A stretch of DNA of 64,000 nt from NCBI RefSeq assembly GCF_027627475.1, contig NZ_CP115484.1, forward strand, positions 3,208,001 through 3,272,000, read 5' to 3'. Under the pieces are notes generated by a model, which saw only the letters and a list, made by a program, of their open reading frames with translations, did not search any database and had not been told where the DNA came from. The translations under genes were made by a program, and so were the position numbers. The DNA comes from Paenibacillus sp. SYP-B4298. GTDB lineage: Bacteria > Bacillota > Bacilli > Paenibacillales > Paenibacillaceae. Below, piece by piece: positions 1 to 8,240 of this stretch. How positions within the stretch are numbered: the stretch's first letter is position 1; every line of letters begins with the position of its first letter.

Positions 1-462
1 CGGCTTCAGCACATTCCCCTCCACCGTTACCCCATTGAGCGGATTAACGCGATCTAGCACCACAAACTCGACGCCCGCCCTCGCACAATCCTCCAGCGCA
101 TACAGCATTGTATAGATAAAGGTGTAATACCGCACGCCCACATCCTGAATGTCGTATACGACCAGGTCGACTTCCTCCAGCATCTCCGGTGTGAGACGTT
201 TGGAGTCCTTACGGTATAGACTGTAGACCGGAACATTCGTATACGGATCGGTATAGGTGTCCACTAGGGCGCCTGCATCCAGATCTCCGCGAACACCATG
301 CTCCGGCGAGAACAGCGCCGTCAGATGGAAGTGCTCATGCAAGACCGTGATGGTGGATTCAAAATCTCGGGTCAGTCCTGTCGGCGCGGTAATGAGTCCC
401 AGTCGCTTGCCTGCAAACAAATGACGATACTTCGTAATCGAATCGATCCCATTCAGCACCAT
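1..462 (-). CDS. namZ: NamZ-type exo-beta-N-acetylmuramidase (DUF1343), C-terminus outside window
   Basis: The frame is open from an ATG at 462 to the window edge, giving 154 residues. Family hallmarks follow in order: a GIDSI start, GLITAPTG, LFSPEHGVRG, VYSLYRKD, DIQDVGVRYYTFIYTM and LDRVNPLNG. The family removes MurNAc from the non-reducing end of peptidoglycan fragments. AAGGAGG lies 8-9 nt before the ATG. No signal peptide precedes the domain, unlike the secreted B. subtilis NamZ (YbbC), so this copy should act in the cytosol on imported fragments. It is the last visible gene of the murQ operon, 73 nt after the deacetylase gene. Family call firm; exact substrate inferred. Confidence 0.9.
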   Translation of the reverse strand, partial: MVLNGIDSITKYRHLFAGKRLGLITAPTGLTRDFESTITVLHEHFHLTALFSPEHGVRGDLDAGALVDTYTDPYTNVPVYSLYRKDSKRLTPEMLEEVDLVVYDIQDVGVRYYTFIYTMLYALEDCARAGVEFVVLDRVNPLNGVTVEGNVLKP

Positions 463-535
463 AAGAGCTGCCTCCTTGCTGACTCTCTTGCTCTGACTCT
501 CTTGCCCTGACTATTTTGCTCTGCCTATCTTGCTA

Positions 536-1240
536 TTACCACAGGCTGGATTGTCTGACCTTCATCGCTTCGGCAGGCACCATGAAGGCTTCCGCATACG
601 TTTTTCTGGCTTCACAGCCGCGAACAACCGCCAGAGCCTTATAGTAATCCATATAGTTGAACGATGTGCTATGTGTAACGAACCAATGCTTGCTTAACGC
701 CTCGATCCATAGATCATACGCCGCCTGATCGAAATCGATGTACACATACGGCACATAATCAACGGCGTCCTCCCAATTCTCGGAGTAATACAGCCTCGCT
801 GCAAAATGTGCCGGCAGCTCCCGCTCGAAGGAGGGCAGCGCTGCGTAATAACGGGCATCATTCACGATATGATGCGTGAGCGCATGATCCTTATGCATAC
901 TGTTCTTCCAATGGGTAATGATCACATCAGGCTTCACGCGACGTATGACATCACATACCTGCAAGCGAACCTGGTCATCATCAGGCAGCTCCCCGTCGCA
1001 ATAGTCCAATACGATAGCTTCGCCGCCCAGCATCCGGGCAAACAGCTCCGCCTCCTGCACCTTCTGCTGACGGTACTGCTGCATATCCTGTCCCGCAGGC
1101 ACGCCTCGCTCCCCTGCGGTCAAGGCCAGTGTCGCTATGCGATCACCCTTCAAGCTATGGCTGGCCAGTACGCCGCCGGATGCCAGCTCCACATCACCCA
1201 CATGTGCGCCAATGGCCAATATCGTTAATGCTCTGTCCAT
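536..1240 (-). CDS. PIG-L/LmbE family deacetylase with altered catalytic motif
   Basis: A 234-residue protein of the PIG-L (LmbE) family of zinc N-deacetylases acting on GlcNAc-type sugars. The first motif, normally AHPDD, reads AHVGD (H13, D16), and the second zinc motif HKDH is at 116-119. In the characterised BshB enzymes the first Asp of the DD pair is the general base and the second binds zinc. Here the zinc ligands look intact but the base is Gly. It lies 2 nt from the GNAT gene inside the MurNAc recycling operon, so a role on GlcNAc or MurNAc derivatives is plausible. Activity is uncertain because of the missing base. Confidence 0.85.
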   Translation of the reverse strand: MDRALTILAIGAHVGDVELASGGVLASHSLKGDRIATLALTAGERGVPAGQDMQQYRQQKVQEAELFARMLGGEAIVLDYCDGELPDDDQVRLQVCDVIRRVKPDVIITHWKNSMHKDHALTHHIVNDARYYAALPSFERELPAHFAARLYYSENWEDAVDYVPYVYIDFDQAAYDLWIEALSKHWFVTHSTSFNYMDYYKALAVVRGCEARKTYAEAFMVPAEAMKVRQSSLW

Positions 1241-1242
1241 CT

Positions 1243-2211
1243 CTACAGCTCCCTCCGCAAGATAGAAAATTGCTTCTCGATCGTAAAGCCCGCCTGCTGA
1301 TAGATGCGCAGCGCCGGATTAGTACTGCCCGTAAACAGGGTGATATAGTGAGCGTCCGCCGCTTGAAAGGCCTCGACCATGCGAAAAAATAATACGCTTC
1401 CGAGCCCCTGCCCCTCATGCTCCGGGTGCACGCCGATACCGCAAAAAAACGCTCGGCCGTCTGCTTCGACGATGATCGGCCCTGCAAACCCGACCACCTC
1501 ATTGCCATATACCGCAACGACTAGCGGTACGCCCGCCTTCACGTGGACGGCAACCTCCCGCTCCCACTGCGGATTATGCAGTGCAGCCAGTGTAGCTTCC
1601 AGCCCGGTGTGCCGTTCAGGAGCATAGGTCGTCACGGCGTAGCCTTGTTGATGCGCGCGAGCTTCCTTGCTTAATAGAGCCTCAGGAATAATAAAGCTTC
1701 CGAGTCTGAGGTACATGCCGCATTGCGTGGCCCGATCCACGTAGCCTCTGGCGAGCAACGCATCATACAGCGGCAGCTCCTTGCAGATGCCCGGAGCGTT
1801 ATTATGCTCATGCTGCGGCGCGCCTGGAATGCGCCATCTGAGCTTGACCGGGTTGAAGAACAGCACCTCCGCCTGTGTCTTCCCAAGCTCGCGGAACCGT
1901 TGCTCCAGGCTGGTCAGGAACGCATCGTAGCGTGCAGGAGAGGCGGCGTCTGCATCGATGATGACGGTCGTTATATAGCCTGCGACCTCTCCAAGCGGAA
2001 GATCATCGCCGGTGACGCCCGCCGCAAACCCGACCAAGCCATGCTCCGTGCAGCCTACCCATAGGCAACGCTCATCGGAGTAACGATGCTGGATGAACGT
2101 GGCTACGAATTCCTGCTCTGTCAGCGGCCGATAGTCATAGCGGGTCGCCTCCCGATTCCAGAGCGCAACGACAGCAGGTACATCCTCCATCAAGAACGGT
2201 CGTATCTCCAT
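1243..2211 (-). CDS. Tandem GNAT N-acetyltransferase
   Basis: A 322-residue protein with two GNAT-like halves. The N-terminal half (about 1-160) is degenerate. The C-terminal half keeps the acetyl-CoA loop GVHPEHEGQGLGSVLF near residue 258 and the closing NPALRIYQQAGF segment. It starts 12 nt after anmK ends and stops 2 nt before the PIG-L start, so the genes should be co-transcribed and probably coupled. An acetyltransferase beside a deacetylase in an amino-sugar operon suggests sugar or amine acetylation turnover, but the substrate cannot be read from the sequence. Confidence 0.8.
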   Translation of the reverse strand: MEIRPFLMEDVPAVVALWNREATRYDYRPLTEQEFVATFIQHRYSDERCLWVGCTEHGLVGFAAGVTGDDLPLGEVAGYITTVIIDADAASPARYDAFLTSLEQRFRELGKTQAEVLFFNPVKLRWRIPGAPQHEHNNAPGICKELPLYDALLARGYVDRATQCGMYLRLGSFIIPEALLSKEARAHQQGYAVTTYAPERHTGLEATLAALHNPQWEREVAVHVKAGVPLVVAVYGNEVVGFAGPIIVEADGRAFFCGIGVHPEHEGQGLGSVLFFRMVEAFQAADAHYITLFTGSTNPALRIYQQAGFTIEKQFSILRREL

Positions 2212-2223
2212 TCGTTAAGCCTC

Positions 2224-3435
2224 CTAGCGCCCGGGATAGGGCCATGAGATTTTCCCCATGACGACGGGCTGTGATGCTCCGGTGACTCGCGGAACATTGT
2301 TCGGCTGCCGCTCCATCGCATAATACGCTAACATAGCAAACGCTATCGCTTCCTTGGCATCGCTATGACCGCCAATATCCTCCTGCGTCAGCACCTCTAC
2401 CTGATGCGGGGCAAACAGCTTCCGCAGCTCGCGCAATAGCGTGTGGTTATAGCTGCCGCCACCCCCGACAACAAGTTGCTGGGCTGGATGATGCGGCGCG
2501 ATATACCGTTCATAGCTATCGACGATGCTCCATGCCGTTAAGCGTGTCGCTGTTGCAATCACGTCCTCTGGCTTCCAGTGATGCTCTTCCATGGCCTTGA
2601 TCATCTGGGCCACATAGTGCTGTCCAAACCGCTCCCTGCCTGTCGACTTGGGCAGAGGCAGCGAATAATAGTCATCTTGCTGCATCCAATTCAACAGCTC
2701 GTCGATCACTTGGCCGGTCGCGGCGATCTCGCCGCCGATATCCATCGTCATCGGCGGATAGAGCTGCGAGACGAGCTCATCGATGATCATATTTCCGGGC
2801 CCCGTATCCAAGGCAAATACTTGATCTAACGAGCCGCCAGCAGGCAGGACGGTCACATTGCCGATGCCGCCGATATTTTGCATCAGCAGCGTCTTCTCCT
2901 GACTGGCATACAGTACATATTCCGTAAACGGCACCAGCGGCGCTCCCTGCCCGCCCATCGCCATATCTGCGACGCGGAAGTCTGATACACACGGGATTCC
3001 GGTGCGATTCGCGATCACGGCGCCCTCGCCAATCTGGACGGTACAATGGAGGTTGTAATCTCCCATCCGCTTCTCTTCCGGGGCATGATAGATCGTCTGA
3101 CCATGCGACCCGATCGCATAGATCTGGGATGGCTCCAGCCCGGATTGCGCCAGTACGGATAATGTCGCTTGGGCATACAGCTCGCCAAGCCACATATTCA
3201 TGGCCCCTACTCTATCGATCGTCGCATTCGCCGGATGACACAGCTCCAGGATCATCGTGCGCACCTCTGCCGGGAAGGGGGTGTTCTCGAACGCCACCAG
3301 GGCAAGCTCTGCCCCCTCCCCATGCTCCGGCGCTGGCGCATACCGAATGACCGCAGCATCGATGCCGTCGACCGAGGTGCCCGACATCAGGCCTATAAGA
3401 TAGACAGCATCGGATGTTCGTTGGTTGTCCATCAT
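2224..3435 (-). CDS. anmK: Anhydro-N-acetylmuramic acid kinase
   Basis: 403 residues, a normal length for AnmK. The N-terminal phosphate loop GLMSGTSVDGIDAA is at about 15-28. NIGGIGNVTVLP, the ALDTGPGNMIIDE core and the late VVGGGGSYN segment follow. AnmK opens and phosphorylates 1,6-anhydroMurNAc to MurNAc-6-phosphate, the substrate of MurQ encoded in the same operon. The start overlaps the permease stop by 4 nt (ATGA), indicating translational coupling; an adjacent second ATG is an equally possible start. Its presence next to an ABC importer implies that the sugar arrives unphosphorylated. Confidence 0.95.
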   Translation of the reverse strand: MMDNQRTSDAVYLIGLMSGTSVDGIDAAVIRYAPAPEHGEGAELALVAFENTPFPAEVRTMILELCHPANATIDRVGAMNMWLGELYAQATLSVLAQSGLEPSQIYAIGSHGQTIYHAPEEKRMGDYNLHCTVQIGEGAVIANRTGIPCVSDFRVADMAMGGQGAPLVPFTEYVLYASQEKTLLMQNIGGIGNVTVLPAGGSLDQVFALDTGPGNMIIDELVSQLYPPMTMDIGGEIAATGQVIDELLNWMQQDDYYSLPLPKSTGRERFGQHYVAQMIKAMEEHHWKPEDVIATATRLTAWSIVDSYERYIAPHHPAQQLVVGGGGSYNHTLLRELRKLFAPHQVEVLTQEDIGGHSDAKEAIAFAMLAYYAMERQPNNVPRVTGASQPVVMGKISWPYPGR

Positions 3436-4292
3436 CCCTTCACCGCTCCAACAGTTACCCCTTCAAGGAAGTATCTCTGCAAGCTGAAGAACAGGACGAA
3501 CATCGGTACAGCCGAGATGGTGGCGCCTGCCATCATCGGCGCAAAGTACGTGGTATTGGCGAAGCGGAAGTTTTTCAGACCGACCTGGATCGTCTGCATC
3601 TCCATCGTGTTGGTGACCAGAAACGGCCAGAAGAAATCATTCCACGCCGCCATGAACGTCAGGATCGCCAGCACAGCCATAACGGTCTTCGAGAGCGGCA
3701 TAATGATATGCCAGAATATCTTAGGCTGGGAACAGCCTTCGATCTTGGCAGCTTCAATAATCTCGCCCGGAATCGAGGACATGAACTGCTTCACCAGGAA
3801 AATGTTGTACACTGTGACGATGCTCGGCATAATAAGCGCCGTATACGTATTTTGCAATTCAAAAATATTCACTATCAAAATATAGAGCGGAACCTGCGTC
3901 ACTTGACCAGGAATCATCATCGAGCCCAGCAGGATCGCGAACAGAACGTTTCTCCCTTTGAACTTCATCTTGGAGAAAGCATAGCCTGCGAGCGTAGCGA
4001 AGATGACATTCGATACGGTAATGCACGCCGCTACAATAAAGGAATTCAATAGCCAGTCCCATGAATGCGGGCTAAAGTTAAAGAAAAATTTGTAGGATTC
4101 AAATGAAATCTTCGACGGAAAAATCGAATAGCTCATCGCGCCGGCTTCCACCGGATCGCCGAATGAGGAGATGACCATAAAGTAAATCGGGAATATCGTT
4201 GCGATCGCAAACACGATCAGACACGTAATGATAATACCATTACGGCCGAACAGATACCCTCTGCTTCTCAAGCTATTGTTATACAAGCCCAC
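3432..4292 (-). CDS. Sugar ABC transporter permease, MalG-like
   Basis: 286 residues with about six hydrophobic segments. The cytoplasmic EAA loop EAAKIEGCSQPKIFWHIIMP lies near residue 180 and docks the ATPase in carbohydrate-uptake family 1 importers. It sits between the MalF-like permease (17-nt gap) and anmK (4-nt overlap). No ATP-binding subunit is encoded in the operon, so a shared MsmX-type ATPase elsewhere is likely. The cargo is inferred from neighbours to be MurNAc or a MurNAc-containing sugar. Confidence 0.92.
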   Translation of the reverse strand: MGLYNNSLRSRGYLFGRNGIIITCLIVFAIATIFPIYFMVISSFGDPVEAGAMSYSIFPSKISFESYKFFFNFSPHSWDWLLNSFIVAACITVSNVIFATLAGYAFSKMKFKGRNVLFAILLGSMMIPGQVTQVPLYILIVNIFELQNTYTALIMPSIVTVYNIFLVKQFMSSIPGEIIEAAKIEGCSQPKIFWHIIMPLSKTVMAVLAILTFMAAWNDFFWPFLVTNTMEMQTIQVGLKNFRFANTTYFAPMMAGATISAVPMFVLFFSLQRYFLEGVTVGAVKG

Positions 4293-4309
4293 CGTATCCT
4301 GCCCCCTTC

Positions 4310-5212
4310 CTAGTATTCTACATCGTTGCCCAAAAACTTAAATTGGAGGAATGAAATACATGCGATAATAGTCGCCAAAATGAGCGATTGCGCTGCCGCC
4401 TGACCAAATTCAAAATAGGTAAACGCATTGTTGAAGATCAACAAGCCTACCATCGTTGTCGCATGATCCGGCCCACCGCCCGTCATCAGATACGCGTTCT
4501 GGAATACCTGGAAGGAACCGATGATGCCTGTCACAAGCAGGAATAGGGTGGTTGGCTTCAAGAATGGAACGACGATGTACCACAGCTTCTGCAGGAAGGT
4601 CGCACCGTCAATTTCAGCAGCCTCATAATAGCTGTTATCAATCCCGAGCAATGCAGCCAGATAGATAATAATGGCCGTACCGTGGCTGGATAGCCAGGAC
4701 ATGAGCACGAGCGAGAACATGGCAGTCGCACTGGAGCCTAGCCAGTTCTGATTGGAAATGCCAAAGAAGCCTACGACCTGGTTGGCAATGCCTGATTTGA
4801 GCGGATCGAAGATCCACAGCCATACGACAGCAAGCGCTACGCCCGATGCCACAGCCGGCAAGTAGTAGATCGCTTTAAAGATCGTCTGCGTCCGCTTCTT
4901 GAATGGAATAATCAAGATCGCGATGACGAAGGATAGCAAGATGTTAACGGGAACGCTCAATATCGTGTAGACGAGCGTATTTTTCAGCGCTTTCCAGAAC
5001 AGATCATCCGTGAAGGAGTTCGTGAAGTTCTCCAGTCCGATAAATGTGGAGCCTAATGGACGATATTCCTGCAAGCTGATGATAAACGCATTGATGACCG
5101 GATAGGCAGTGAATAACGAAAACGCAATGAGTGCTATTGCGATGAACGCATATCCCCAACCTGAGTCACTTTCAAGTTTTAGCCTTTTTCTTTTCGCCAC
5201 ATGCTGGCTCAT
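4310..5212 (-). CDS. Sugar ABC transporter permease, MalF-like
   Basis: A 300-residue inner-membrane subunit with a basic N-terminal tail, about six hydrophobic helices and the EAA loop EAAEIDGATFLQKLWYIVVP near residue 198. It pairs with the downstream MalG-like permease and the upstream solute-binding lipoprotein. GAGGTGCG lies just before the ATG. The 136-nt gap before it holds a hairpin (5271-5303) that may adjust expression relative to the binding protein. Confidence 0.92.
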   Translation of the reverse strand: MSQHVAKRKRLKLESDSGWGYAFIAIALIAFSLFTAYPVINAFIISLQEYRPLGSTFIGLENFTNSFTDDLFWKALKNTLVYTILSVPVNILLSFVIAILIIPFKKRTQTIFKAIYYLPAVASGVALAVVWLWIFDPLKSGIANQVVGFFGISNQNWLGSSATAMFSLVLMSWLSSHGTAIIIYLAALLGIDNSYYEAAEIDGATFLQKLWYIVVPFLKPTTLFLLVTGIIGSFQVFQNAYLMTGGGPDHATTMVGLLIFNNAFTYFEFGQAAAQSLILATIIACISFLQFKFLGNDVEY

Positions 5213-5270
5213 TGGGTCGCACCTCTCTTCTTCAAGCAGTAACTTGCACTAAGGCGGGCCAGACTAGAAG

Positions 5271-5303
5271 GAAAGCTGTACGTACTGGCTACGCACAGCT
5301 TTC
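5271..5303 (-). promoter_or_regulatory. Intra-operon hairpin between binding protein and permease genes
   Basis: A perfect 9-bp inverted repeat (GAAAGCTGT / ACAGCTTTC) has a 15-nt loop and no U-tract. Hairpins here often mark mRNA processing or partial attenuation that keeps the binding protein more abundant than the permeases. That role is inferred from position only. Confidence 0.5.
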
Positions 5304-5323
5304 ACTTGTCAGTCTATAACCGC

Positions 5324-5352
5324 CTAGGGTGTATCTTCTAACTACGCCCTAG
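5324..5352. repeat. Short inverted repeat with MITE-like ends (CTAGGGYGTA)
   Basis: CTAGGGTGTA and TACGCCCTAG form a 10-bp inverted repeat with one mismatch around 9 nt. The minus-strand end begins CTAGGGCGT, the same nine bases as an end of the MITE at 45783-45949. The stop codon of the binding-protein gene lies inside it. Possibly the scar of a small element. Confidence 0.4.
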
Positions 5353-6803
5353 TCAACGACAATGCCATCCTCGCCAAAGGACTTGATTGCAGCGGCCTTC
5401 ACTGCATCATACATTTGTTGTGGCGTAATTTCATTAGCAAGCAGCGCTTGCAGCTTCGGCACGATGACTTCGGTCTCGATCTTCAGGGCAGCAGCCGCCA
5501 GATCGGTCGGAATGTCGGTACGAGCCGGCACAGCCTTGGACATCATGAGCTGATCCGCTTTAATATTGTCTTCATTGCGCGGGTATTGCTCCAGCACGGC
5601 CGAGTTACGAGCGGATTCTGTAATTGGCGTCAAGAACAGCTCATTGCTATAGTTGGCCGCAATCGAACCGGAAGACAGGAAATGGATCGCCAGACCGATA
5701 TTTTTAATATGCTCTTCAGACGGAGCCTTCTTGCCGCGCAGCGCGATATACCCATCCACTACGGAGGTCGGAATGTAATCAGCGCCATTGAAGCTAGGAA
5801 CCGGAAGCGCGATATACTCGGTTTCGATAGAATCTGCTACGGCAGAGCCGTCATTGGCCTTCAGCTTCTCATTGTTCAGACGCGCCGAGTTCTCGAAGGT
5901 TGCCAGCCCTTTGCCTGTAATCATCGTCTGACCTGTCAGGAACATGTTCCAGCGCTTGCCTGCGTCGATCGAGCTGAGCTCCTTCGGCATCGAGCCGTCA
6001 TCGATCATTTGACGGATCGCTTCCAGCAGACCCAGGAAGTTTTTGCTCGTATAAGAGAACTTCAGGTTCGTGTCAAAATAGTCTGGCAGGCCGGCAGATT
6101 TGGCCATAATACCAAGATAGTCCTTCGATGTCACGCCAGAGGTTGCGAAGACGAAGCCATAACGAGTCGTTTCGCCTTTATCGTTCTTCACCACACCTTT
6201 TTGGATGGCCTCGCGGAATTGATCATAGGTCCAACCATTTTGCTGTACGTTCTTCCAGTCAACCCCTGCTTCCTCCAGGAACTGCTTGTTGCCGCCGATC
6301 GAGTGAATCGCCAGGTAAGCCGGCAGCCCATATTGAGCATCGCCCAATTGGAAGTATTTCATGGCAACCTCATCATAATCAGCTTTCACATCGTCTGCAA
6401 GCACCTTATTCAGATCCAGCAGCACATCCAGAGCCGCATATTTGGAGATGGCTGTCGAGCCTACCCAAGCGATGTCTGGAGGGGAGCCTGCATTGACCTG
6501 CGTATCGAGCTTCTGCGTCATGTCCTCCCAGCTCGCTGGTTCGATCTTCAACGTCAGATGAGGATACTTTTCATTGAATTCCTTCTCCATGTCCTTAAAC
6601 CGCGCTTGATAATTGGCCGATACCGGGGGCAATAGCGCGGTGATCGTATCCGATTGCAACTCGGAGCCGCCATTGCTGCTGCCAGAGCCGCCTGTACTCG
6701 GAGCGGTCGAGCCGCCATTTCCATTTCCTCCACAGGCCGTTAATACAGATAACAGCATGATGACGGATACCAACAGTGTGACTGCACGGAATTTGTTCTT
6801 CAT
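5349..6803 (-). CDS. Family 1 extracellular solute-binding lipoprotein
   Basis: 484 residues. A lipoprotein signal peptide ends in LSVLTAC, with the lipidated Cys at 24, followed by a Gly/Ser-rich tether to about residue 48. The mature domain is a typical carbohydrate-binding protein (AWVGSTAISKYAALDVLLDL; YGLPAYLAIHSIGGN). It is the first transporter gene after murQ (36-nt gap) and precedes the two permeases. Context points to MurNAc or a cell-wall disaccharide as ligand. The C-terminus ends inside a small inverted repeat, so the last residues may have been remodelled. Confidence 0.92.
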   Translation of the reverse strand: MKNKFRAVTLLVSVIMLLSVLTACGGNGNGGSTAPSTGGSGSSNGGSELQSDTITALLPPVSANYQARFKDMEKEFNEKYPHLTLKIEPASWEDMTQKLDTQVNAGSPPDIAWVGSTAISKYAALDVLLDLNKVLADDVKADYDEVAMKYFQLGDAQYGLPAYLAIHSIGGNKQFLEEAGVDWKNVQQNGWTYDQFREAIQKGVVKNDKGETTRYGFVFATSGVTSKDYLGIMAKSAGLPDYFDTNLKFSYTSKNFLGLLEAIRQMIDDGSMPKELSSIDAGKRWNMFLTGQTMITGKGLATFENSARLNNEKLKANDGSAVADSIETEYIALPVPSFNGADYIPTSVVDGYIALRGKKAPSEEHIKNIGLAIHFLSSGSIAANYSNELFLTPITESARNSAVLEQYPRNEDNIKADQLMMSKAVPARTDIPTDLAAAALKIETEVIVPKLQALLANEITPQQMYDAVKAAAIKSFGEDGIVVD

Positions 6804-6839
6804 AAGATAATAGCCTCCCTTTGGTCTGTATGTTCTTAC

Positions 6840-7745
6840 CTAAGCCAATGACGCGATCGCCTGCTTCAACCGCCCGCTATTTACGTAAAGCGCTTGTTCA
6901 GCTTCCTTTGCATCCAGTCCTGTTTTTAGCATCATTATAGCCAACTTGCAGTTCATCGATGCTCTCTCCAGGGTAGCCGCAGCGGTCGATGCGTCTACAT
7001 CGGTCGTGCTCATGATGATACGGATGGAGCGATCGATCAGCTTCACATTGCTTGCCTTCAGATCGACCATCAAGTTGTTGTACGTCTTGCCCAGCTTCAC
7101 CATCGTGCAGGTCGTCAGCATATTCAGCACCAGCTTCTGAGCGGTTCCCGCCTTCAGGCGCGTCGAGCCGCTGATGACCTCTGCCCCGACAACGGGGGAA
7201 ATACATACATCTACAATCGGCTCGAACTTCGAGCCCTTGTTATTGCAGACGCCGATCGTAGCCGCCCCCCGCTCCTTGGCCTTCGCCAGAGCTGCAATCA
7301 CGTAGCTGGCACTGCCGCTTGCCGAGATTCCGATTACGACATCCTGGTTCGTCACGCCGATGCTCTCGATTAATGCAATCCCTTCATCCGCATCGTCTTC
7401 ACAGCCCTCCACCGCATTGCGCAACGCGATGTCGCCGCCAGCGATGAAGCCTTGCACCAGGGAGGGGTCCGTGCCGAAGGTCGGAGGACACTCGGACGCA
7501 TCGAGCACGCCTAGCCTGCCTGATGTCCCCGCTCCTACATAGAACATTCTCCCACCATTAGACAACCTCTGGTGAAGAATATCCACCGCCCTTGCAATCT
7601 GTGGAATTTCCTTCGCGATCGCTGCGGGAACGAGGGCATCCTGTTGGTTCATAAGTTGAACCATCTGCTCCGTTGTGCATTCATCGATCATTAACGTATC
7701 CGGATTCACAGCCTCTGTTGTTAATCCCGCCAGGTAATCATTCAT
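6840..7745 (-). CDS. murQ: N-acetylmuramic acid 6-phosphate etherase
   Basis: A 301-residue SIS-domain lyase that removes D-lactate from MurNAc-6-phosphate to give GlcNAc-6-phosphate. It carries FYVGAGTSGRLGVLDASECPPTFG with the conserved Glu of ECPPTFG, the GISASGSASYVIAAL sugar-phosphate loop and a C-terminal helical domain. The frame is open to 7811, but AAGGAGG at 7752-7758 sits 6 nt from the ATG at 7745 (MNDYLAGL), which fits family N-termini, so I place the start there. It is the first gene of the uptake and recycling operon, behind the promoter at 7896-7924. Confidence 0.96.
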   Translation of the reverse strand: MNDYLAGLTTEAVNPDTLMIDECTTEQMVQLMNQQDALVPAAIAKEIPQIARAVDILHQRLSNGGRMFYVGAGTSGRLGVLDASECPPTFGTDPSLVQGFIAGGDIALRNAVEGCEDDADEGIALIESIGVTNQDVVIGISASGSASYVIAALAKAKERGAATIGVCNNKGSKFEPIVDVCISPVVGAEVISGSTRLKAGTAQKLVLNMLTTCTMVKLGKTYNNLMVDLKASNVKLIDRSIRIIMSTTDVDASTAAATLERASMNCKLAIMMLKTGLDAKEAEQALYVNSGRLKQAIASLA

Positions 7746-7895
7746 TGCCATCCTCCTTCTAGTTAACCTCCTTCTTCCCCAGGCGTGTCTGCTAACTCGC
7801 GATAGGGTCATCCTCCACTGCTGTATCGTGGAGAGTAATAAACTGACACATAGTTAATCTTATGTGTTAGATTACTTAACAAAATTCATAATCTT

Positions 7896-7924
7896 ATACT
7901 AATACAACCATCATGATTCGTCAA
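7896..7924 (-). promoter_or_regulatory. Sigma-A-type promoter of the murQ operon
   Basis: On the minus strand TTGACG (7919-7924), 17 nt, then TAGTAT (7896-7901). It lies about 150 nt before the murQ start and just downstream of a candidate operator. Matches are 5 of 6 and 4 of 6 to consensus. Confidence 0.65.
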
Positions 7925-7931
7925 TATTTTT

Positions 7932-7946
7932 TGAAATATAATTTCA
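7932..7946. promoter_or_regulatory. Candidate MurR operator
   Basis: TGAAAT-ATA-ATTTCA is a 6-bp perfect inverted repeat centred 8 nt upstream of the murQ -35 box. RpiR-family regulators bind short inverted repeats of this kind, and the regulator gene is next door. The remaining part of 7746-8184 is AT-rich with no gene seen. Confidence 0.5.
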
Positions 7947-8184
7947 ATTAAAATTAAAAATCTGATTATTTATTTCAGTTTCTTATACATCCTGTTATAT
8001 CACATTTTTAAACCGCTTACAAGACATGGACCGCAATTTCATCAATCGCTTACATGCTGCTATGGTGCCCCGTCGGTCAATAGGTTAGATGCTCGGTGCC
8101 TCCCCTTACCGAATATTCGATCGGATGGCACAACAAAGAAAGCATTGATCCTCGATGAATGCTCCACTGCAATGGCGGGATATA

Positions 8185-8217
8185 TAAAAATAAGGGAGGC
8201 TCAAGAGAGCTCTCCCT
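8185..8217 (-). terminator. Rho-independent terminator of murR
   Basis: AGGGAG-GCTC / GAGC-TCTCCCT pairs with a 4-nt loop and one bulged base. On the minus strand it is followed by TATTTTTATATA. It separates murR from the murQ promoter, so murQ is probably transcribed independently. Confidence 0.8.
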
Positions 8218-8240
8218 GGGTAACGCGCGTCGTGATAAGC

